This document shows, one piece after another, positions 56,831-64,000 of a DNA stretch of 64,000 nucleotides. Below the pieces are notes generated by a model, which was given only the letters and a program-made list of their open reading frames with translations, was not told where the DNA came from and made no database searches. Each line of letters starts with the position of its first letter. The first letter of the stretch is position 1. The DNA is from Anthonomus grandis grandis (lineage: Eukaryota; Arthropoda; Insecta; Coleoptera; Curculionidae): NCBI RefSeq assembly GCF_022605725.1, contig NC_065564.1:1798001-1862000 (forward strand), read 5' to 3'. The position numbers were made by a program, and so were the translations under genes.

Positions 56831-58016
56831 ATGAATGTAATAAAAAACATTCCTAAGCCCTTGCTGATAGGTTCGGCCCTATGTGCCACCTACGGGTTCG
56901 CCACCCTTTTAAAGTAAGTCCTGCCCTTCCATTTATTCATTGTTGCATTGTAATAAATCCCTAGGGAAAAGAGTGGTGGAGACAGATATCAGGGCCCTAA
57001 AGAGGCCCATAATAAGGTGGTTATCGTCACGGGGGCAAACACGGGCATAGGCAAAGAAACTGCTTGGGAGTTGGCCCGCAGGGGGGCCAAAGTTTATATG
57101 GCCTGCCGAGACATGAACAGATGTGAAGAGGTTTGAATTTGGGGCTGAAAATCAGCCCCTCGCTTGAGTTTATGTTTGTTTTAGGCTCGCAAGGAGATCG
57201 TCCTTGATACCAGGAATAAGTTTGTCTACTGTAGACCCTGTGATTTGGCTTCTCTTGACTCGATCAGGAAATTCGTTGAAGTTTTTAAGAAGGAACAGCA
57301 GCAGTTGCACATTTTAATTAATAATGCGGGGGTCATGAGGACCCCAAAGGGATCAAAAACTGCAGAGGGTTTCGAGATGCAATTGGGGGTCAACCATTTG
57401 GGGCACTTTCTCTTGACCAATTTACTGTTGGATGTTCTAAAGGTATTGTCGTGAATTTTTGTTCAGTTGTTTCTTCTAAAGGGGACATTTTAGGCTTCTG
57501 CCCCCAGCAGGGTCATTAATCTTTCCTCAGTAGCGCACAAAAGGGGCACCATAAAAAAAGACGATTTGAATAGTGATTTGGAGTATGACCCCGCCAAGGC
57601 TTATGAACAAAGCAAGTTATGTAACATTTTATTCACTAAAGAGTTGGCTGTGCGATTGAAAGGTAAATTTGCCTGTCGAATTAAACATTATTTGACAGGA
57701 AACAATAATTCCAGATTCTGGAGTGACGGTTAATGCAGTTCATCCTGGTATAGTGGACACGGAAATCGTACGTCACATGCCCTTCTCCAAAAGCTTTTTT
57801 GCAAAAGTCTTCCTTAAGCCCTTGTCGTATCCGTTTACTAAAAATGCCAGGCAGGGTTGCCAGACTGTCGTTTACTTGGCATTAGATCCGGAAGTCTCGG
57901 AGGTCACCGGGGAGTATTTCGTCAATTATAAACGGGAGGAGGCGCTCGAGGACGCGGAGTTGGGAAAGTGGTTGTGGAAAGTCAGCGAAAAATGGACGAG
58001 ATTAAATAATAAATAG
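56831..58016 (+). CDS. retinol dehydrogenase 11/13-like SDR, 325 aa, membrane-anchored
   Basis: NAD(P)-dependent short-chain dehydrogenase, probably acting on retinoids or other lipophilic aldehydes at the ER. Exons: 56831-56913, 56965-57130, 57185-57442, 57494-57662, 57715-58016; sum 978 nt. An N-terminal hydrophobic segment (PLLIGSALCATYGFATLL) anchors it. The cofactor motif TGANTGIG, LINNAGV, NHLGHF, the serine in INLSSVAH and the catalytic YEQSK are all present, so it should be active. The C-terminal half has VHPGIVDTEI and ARQGCQTVVYLALDP, typical of the RDH11-14 group. Its stop codon lies eight bases from the stop of the opposite-strand SDR. Confidence 0.92.
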
Positions 58017-58024
58017 TTTTATTG

Positions 58025-59268
58025 TTAAAAGTCGTTTGTATGGTTGGTATCTTTGGGTTCCAATGCTGTTGCCAGAATTTTCTTGCAATCAATTTCGAGT
58101 ATTTCACAAGATTTTTGGTACAATTCCGAGGCCAGTCGGGCATCTTTGGTTTGTTCAGAGGGTTCTTTGATCTCACAATCACTTAAAAAAAATTAATGTT
58201 AAAAAAACATCCATTAAAAGCCATTTATTAAGTACCTAAAATAGTACCCGGACACGTTCATTAAATCAGGTTCTACCGCTAAATACACGGCAGTCTGGCA
58301 ACCTTGCCGGGGAGTTTTCAGAAACAACCACACCCAGGGCCACACTGACATTCTACTCCAGGGGGATTTTTGCAGGGGCAAATTCTTCAAGTGGTTGGTA
58401 CCCCTCACCAGGCCAGGACTCATTGAGTTACAGGTGATTTTTGTATCTATAACATCTTGATTATTACGAAATATTAATTTTCTAAAGAAAATTTACCTTT
58501 GAGCAACGTTGCCAAGTATCTGCTAAAAATGGTTAGGGCCAACTTGGTCAGAGCAAAAGCGGCTTTTTCGTCAATGCTTTCATCTCGATTAAAGTGGTCC
58601 AATTGTAGTTTGGCGTGGTAGTGGGCCATGGCGGACACGTTGATTATGCGCCCGTTATCGGCACGATTCAGCTGGTCCAGCAGCAAATGGGTCAACAGGA
58701 ACGGACCCAAGTAATTCACCATTAAAGTTTCCTTGAAGGGTCGATGGATTATTCCCGCGTTGTTGATTAAAACGTCGATTGTTTCGTGCTCTTTTTTTAT
58801 TTCTTCCGCGAACGTTTTAATGCTGGACACTTCGGAGATGTCCAAGAGTTTCACTGTTACTTGGGCCTCTTTGTGGGCCCTTTTTATGGCCTCCGAGGCC
58901 TCCAGGCCCTTCTCTTTACTCCGCACAGCTAAAATAACTTTGGCCCCTAAAATTTCCGTAATTTATCACTGGATTGCGTGGTACTCACGTGGCGGTACCT
59001 CTTTGGGCGAGATTCTTGGCCGTTTCGAAGCCAATTCCGCTGGAACCACCGGTAATAATCACCACTTTTCCATCGATTCTTTGAGGGTTTTGGTACTGGG
59101 TACCGCCCACGTATACCCTAAAATAATACAGTTTAAAAGGGTTGGTTTTTGGGGATGTTAATGGTGGCACCTTATGGCTGAAATGACACTTATGAAGAGT
59201 GCGATCACGTAGGGCCACCAACTGCTGGAAAAACGATCGAAATCCTCGAGGAAATGTTCGATAAACAT
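58025..59268 (-). CDS. SDR-family protein with Tyr-to-Phe change in the active site, 344 aa
   Basis: Retinol dehydrogenase-like short-chain dehydrogenase. Exons: 59268-59171, 59117-58999, 58946-58497, 58446-58236, 58181-58025; sum 1035 nt. An N-terminal membrane segment (WWPYVIALFISVISAI) is followed by the cofactor motif TGGSSGIG, LINNAGI, MVNYLGPFLL and INVSAMAH. At the YxxxK site it reads FALTK: the catalytic tyrosine is phenylalanine (codon TTT) while the lysine is kept. It pairs tail to tail with the intact SDR, and shares PRQGCQTAVYLAVEP with it, suggesting an old duplication. It may be a weak enzyme or a pseudo-enzyme. A second donor at 58988 would break the frame. Confidence 0.85.
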
Positions 59269-59999
59269 TTTTTGTGACAGTGAAAATGAATAGAGTGACA
59301 AAGGGAACAAACGGGACACCAGTCGTCGGGTTTAAAATGAGGAAACGAGGGGGACGCATTCGCTCATTGAGGCTGATTAATATTGGGTCAACTTTTGGCC
59401 TTTTCTAGGCCACCATTTTAATCTAATTGTTGACCGACAACAACTTTTAACCGTTAGACGGTCGAAATATAAATAATTTATTACGCGGAGATTAAATTCA
59501 ATTAAACCGGTTCGGTTGGGGGTCTTTGAACTGATGCAGCAGCACCAGAAGAAAAAGACGAAGAAGAAGAAGAACGTCTTTTTTTTTCTTGGTACTACCG
59601 TGGATGTTTTTGGTTCGGACAGAATATTTTCTTAAAAAATTGGTTTTTTATTTTAAAAATTATAGAAAAAGAAAGAGCGTTTTTTCACCAATAATTTCAT
59701 ATCAGAAGGATTTTTGTACCTCAAAAACTCCTTTAGCTAGAGTCAATTTTGTCTATATAGAGTCCATTCGTGGTTCGGAACCCACGTTAAACTGTAGGTC
59801 CAAAAGAAAGAAAGAGACTTTCAAATTTTTTGCTTAATTAATTTTTGGAAGGCGCCTTGAGGTACCCTTCAGGACTCAAGGTGGGTACGTGAGGGTGGGA
59901 CCTTCCTCTTTCTTTCTTACTTTTTTTTTTATCATTCCTTCATTTGAATATCAACAAGAAATCTCGTTCAGTAGATCTAATTGACTAGTGGCCTTCTTC

Positions 60000-62610
60000 C
60001 ACGATTAAGTTCTGATTGTCTCCTAACAAAATTCACTGTAACTCTTTTTCTATTATAGATAGAAAGGTGATTTAAACAACGTTGGATAGGAAAAGGATAA
60101 GAGTACATTTTATGTCTTTACAATTTTCTTGAAAATTGATTAGTTTTTGAGAAATTCCCGGAAATTGGACCCGACAGTTGCAATTCTAATTGCGTTGTAA
60201 CAAAATTGACTGTAACTCCTCTCCTATTATATATAGAAAGGTGATTTAAACAGCGTTGGGTAGAAAAAGGATAAGAGCACATTTTATGTCTTGACAATTT
60301 TCCTGAGAAATGATTAGTTTTTGAGAAATTCTCGGAAATTGGACCCGACAGTTGCAATTCTGATTGTCTTGTAACAAAATTGACTATAACTCCTCTCCTA
60401 TTGCAGATAGAAAAGTGATTTAAACAGCGTTGGGTAGAAAAAAGATAAGAGCACATTTTATTTTTTTACAATTTTCTTGAGAAATGATTAATTTTTGAGA
60501 AATTTCCGGAAATTGGGCCCGACAATTGCAATTCTGATTGTCTTGTAACAAAATTGACTATAACTCCTCTCCTATTGCAGATAGAAAAGTGATTTAAACA
60601 GTGTTATGTAGGAAAAGGATAAGAGTACATTTTATGTCTTTACAATTTTCTTGAGAAATGATTAGTTATTGAGAAATTCCCGGAAATTGGACTCGACAGT
60701 TGCAATTCGGATTGTGGCATAACAAAATTCACTATAACTCTTCTCCTATTGTAGATAGAAAGGTGATTTGAACAGTGTTATGTAGGAAAAGGACAAGAGT
60801 ACATTTTATGTCTTTACAATTTTCCTGAGAAGTGATTAGTTTTTGAGAAATTCCCGGAAATTGGACCCGACAGTTGCAATTCTGATTGCGTCGTAACAAA
60901 ATAGATTGTAACTCCTCTTCTGTTATAGATAGAAAGTTGATTTAAACAGTGTTGGGTAGGAAAAAGACAAGAGTACATTTTGTGCCTTTACAATTTTCTT
61001 GAGAAATGATTAGTTTTTGAAAAATTCCTGGAAATCGAACCCGACAGTTGCAATTCTGATTGCGTCGTAACAAAATTGACTGTAACTTCTCTCCTATTAT
61101 AGATAGAAAGGTGATTTAAACAGCGTTGGGTAGAAAAAGGATAAGAGTACATTTTATGTCTTTACAATTTTCCTGAGAAGTGATTAGTTTTTGAGAAATT
61201 CCCGGAAATTGGACTCGACAGTTGCAATTCGGATTGTGGCATAACAAAATTCACTATAACTCTTCTCCTATTGTAGATAGAAAGGTGATTTGAACAGTAT
61301 TATGTAGGAAAAGGACAAGAGTACATTTTATGTCTTTACAATTTTCTTGAGAAATGATTAGTTTTTGAGAAATTCCCGGAAATTGGACCCGACAGTTGCA
61401 ATTCTGATTGTGGCATAACAAAATTGACTGTAACTCCTCTCCTATTATAGATAGAAAGGTGATTTAAACAGTGTTGGGTAGGAAAAGGATAAGAGTACAT
61501 TTTATGTCTTTACAATTTTTTTGGGAAATTATTAGTTATTGAGAAATTCCCGGAAATTGGACTCGACAGTTGCAATTTTGATTGCGTCATAACAAAATTG
61601 ACTGTAACTCCTCTCCTATTATAGATAGAAAGTTGATTTAAACAGCGTTGGGTAGGAAAAGGATAAGAGTACATTTTATGTCTTAACAATTTTCCTGAGA
61701 AATGATTAGTTTTTGAGATATTCCCGGAAATTGGACTCGGACAGTTACAATTCTGATTGCGTCGTAATAAAATTGACTGTAACTTTTCTCCTATTATAGA
61801 TAGAAAGGTGATTTAAACAGTGTTGGGTAGGAAAAGACCAAGAGTACATTTTATGTCTTAACAATTTTCTTAAGAAATGATTAGTTATTGAGAAATTCTC
61901 GGAAATTGGACCCGACAGTTGCAATTCTGATTGTCTTGTAACAAAATTGACTATAACTCCTCTCCTATTGCAGATAGAAAAGTGATTTTAACAGTGTTGG
62001 ATAGGAAAGGGATAAGAGTACATTTTATGTCTTAACAATTTTCTTGAGAAATAATTAGTTATTGAGAAATTCCCGGAAATTAGACTCGACAGTTGCAATT
62101 CGGATTGTGGCATAACAAAATTCACTATAACTCTTCTCCTATTGTAGATAGAAAGGTGATTTGAACAGTGTTATGTAGGAAAAGGACAAGAGTACATTTT
62201 ATATCTTTACAATTTTCTTGAGAAATGATTAGTTTTTGAGAAATTCCCGGAAATTAGACCTGACAGTTGCAATTCTGATTGCGTCGTAATAAAATTGACT
62301 GTAACTCTTCTCCTATTGTAGCTAGAAAGGTGATTTAAACAGCGTTGGGTAGGAAAAGGATAAGAGTACATTTTATGTCTTAACAATTTTCTTAAGAATT
62401 GATTAGTTTTCGAGAAATTCTCGGAAATTGGAGTCGACAGTTGCAATTCTGATTGCGTCGTAACAAAATTGACTGTAACTCTTCTCCTATTAGAGATAGA
62501 AAGGTGATTTAAACAGCGTTGGGTAGGAAAAGGATAAGAGCACATTTTATGTCTTTACAATTTTTTTGAGAAATATTTAGTTTTTGAGCAATTTTCGAAA
62601 ATCAATCCCA
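60000..62610. repeat. tandem array, family E (about 175-bp unit, about 15 copies)
   Basis: GATAGAAAGGTGATTTAAAC recurs at 173-176-bp steps, with GAAATTCCCGGAAATTGGAC, GACAGTTGCAATTCTGATTG and AAGAGTACATTTTATGTCTT in each unit. Near-identical blocks (60660-60840 and 61180-61340) show local duplication. It lies between the SDR pair and the chitinase, so this array is intergenic. Positions 59350-59990 hold no gene; 62620-63080 is AT-rich with a GC-rich patch at 62830-62930. Confidence 0.95.
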
Positions 62611-63091
62611 ATACTGCGTTCATCCCTTTGCCTACTCGTGGCTTCGAGCCTACGTTAAATTGTAGGTCCAAAACAATAGAAACAATAATTAAAAAACAAT
62701 AGAAACGATAACCTCGTGAACAGTTTCCTTGTAATGCAAAATATAAATAACGTAATAAAAATTCCGCCTCTATATGGAGGAATGGACGAGAGTTGAATTT
62801 AAATATTTACATTTATGCATCTTCTTGCGGGTCGTCACCGCGATGGTCGATGACTTGAAAAAAAATGTCAACCAACGAGCCTCCGCGAGCGCTGCGGGCC
62901 AAACGCACCATCAGAAGGGCCTAAAGTCGATTTTCTTAATAATCGCGTGAATTTTATTAAAGTTCTTTGATCAAAAACTTCAATTTCCTTAGAAAATCTC
63001 CCTTCAAAAAATGGTTAATTTTCGAAATTGTTCTTAAATTGAGGGAAATTTTGCCCCACAACTAAAACAATTTAACCCATCGCGTATGGGT

Positions 63092-63188
63092 TATAAATGA
63101 ATGAAGAGGTGCCAGCCCAGGCCAGTACCCCGGCGATGGTACCATCATCATCTTCTTCTTCAAATTCGTTTTTTGTGAATCAGTGCCA
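63092..63188 (+). promoter_or_regulatory. TATA box and 5' UTR of the chitinase gene
   Basis: TATAAA at 63092-63097 lies about 97 bases before the ATG; an initiator-like CCAGTACC is about 30 bases downstream. Spacing suits a TATA promoter with a 5' UTR of roughly 65 bases. Function is inferred. Confidence 0.5.
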
Positions 63189-64000
63189 ATGAAGTGTCTC
63201 ATATCAACCCTTTTGCTGCTTGCCAGCACCGTTTACCTCGCAAGTAAGTTTGAATTAATTTGGATTTTTTTTTATTAAAAAAAAAATAATTCCAGGGGGG
63301 GATTCTGAGGATGCCAGGGTGGTTTGCTATTGGGGCACCTGGGCCGTTTACCGTCCAGGGATCGGGAGTTACTCCATGAACGATATCCCGGTGGATCTGT
63401 GCACCCACGTCGTTTATTCCTTTATCGGGGTGGACGATAAGAGTTGGGATATTCTGATCATCGATCCAGAGGTTCTTGATTTATTTAATAATTCATTGAT
63501 TTTTATAAATTTCACATTCGACTTTTTAGTTTGATATTGAGCAAAACGGCTTCAGAAACTTCACCGCATTAAAGAAAAAACATCCGGACGTCAAGTTCCA
63601 GGTGGCGGTGGGGGGTTGGGCGGAGGGTGGCGAAAAGTACTCCGCCATGGTGGCCGATAAGGCCCGAAGGGACAATTTCATTCGAAGCGTGGTCAGTTTT
63701 ATGAACGAATACGGGTTCGACGGGTTCGATCTGGATTGGGAGTATCCGGGGGCGGCAGATCGGGGCGGCAAGTTCTCCGACAAAGACGTCTTCTTGTACT
63801 TTGTCCAAGAGTTAAGACGCGCCTTCCTTAAAGAGGGAAAAGGATGGGAGATCACTATGGCGGTGCCAGTAGCCAAGTTTAGGCTGGACGAGGGTTATCA
63901 CGTGCCAGAACTTTGCGAGTAATAATAATCAAAACGATTCGTCCCTGATGATCCTCCCAAAATTTGTTTTTTTTTTTTTTTAAAGACTTTTAGATGCCGT
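63189..64000 (+). CDS. Cht5: GH18 chitinase, Cht5-type, 5' part (cut by window edge)
   Basis: Secreted endochitinase of cuticle turnover at moulting. Exons: 63189-63243, 63296-63471, 63530-63918, 63986 to beyond the window. A signal peptide (MKCLISTLLLLASTVYLA) precedes VVCYWGTWAVYRPGIGSYS, the first GH18 strand. Further on are KFQVAVGGWAEGG and the catalytic FDGFDLDWEYPGAAD with the acid glutamate present, then GKGWEITMAVPVAKF. The spliced end reads ELCELLDA. Similarity is closest to insect Cht5; Cht10 catalytic domains are alike, so group assignment is likely but not certain. Roughly the first 210 residues are in the window; the C-terminal linker and chitin-binding domain, which would confirm Cht5, are not. 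Confidence 0.88.

Noticed and set aside
58985..59117. Donor AC|GTGAGT at 58988 for the second exon of the minus-strand SDR
   Set aside because: It looks stronger than the chosen GTACCG donor, but gives the wrong phase with the next exon and breaks the expected RGAKV motif.
60118..62545. Minus-strand open frames of 112 codons in the family E array
   Set aside because: Two similar repeats of the array unit, not conserved between other copies, no family resemblance.

Overview
The window looks like nuclear DNA of an arthropod, most likely an insect: AT-rich introns, GT-AG splice sites and insect-type versions of Slo2, RhoGEF2, ERR and chitinase 5. I cannot fix the order from sequence alone. All exon models were built by eye from splice signals, reading phase and protein family resemblance; no alignment was run.

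Layout. 1.07-19.5 kb, minus strand: a complete Slo2 (KCNT-type) potassium channel gene of about 25 coding exons with three alternative first exons. 21.4-25.7 kb, minus: a class A orphan GPCR resembling GPR21/GPR52, in four coding exons. 27.3-49.9 kb, minus: a RhoGEF2/ARHGEF11-12 type exchange factor (PDZ, RGS-like, C1, DH, PH) with two internal alternative first exons and a frame break in a G8 run. 51.3-51.6 kb, minus: a tiny two-exon gene for the serine palmitoyltransferase small subunit. 52.4-55.3 kb, minus: the estrogen-related nuclear receptor ERR. 56.8-58.0 kb, plus, and 58.0-59.3 kb, minus: two short-chain dehydrogenases arranged tail to tail, one lacking the catalytic tyrosine. 63.2 kb to the right edge, plus: the 5' part of a secreted GH18 chitinase of the Cht5 type.

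Roughly 20 kb, about a third of the window, is tandem repeat DNA with units of about 155-200 bp. I see five array-forming families (A about 180-199 bp, B about 178-180, C about 155, D about 171, E about 175), a two-copy dispersed repeat F, a foldback element with G-rich arms, and a small inverted-repeat element G. Several introns consist of one repeat family almost from donor to acceptor, and the sub-families differ from intron to intron, which suggests local intron growth by tandem duplication. This is the most unusual property of the window.

The genes are not an operon and share no single pathway. ssSPT (sphingolipid synthesis), ERR (metabolic transcription factor), two retinol-dehydrogenase-like SDRs and a chitinase are neighbours; Slo2, the GPCR and RhoGEF2 are signalling genes with long repeat-filled introns. 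CTCF-like AGATGGCGC motifs sit near three of the promoters.
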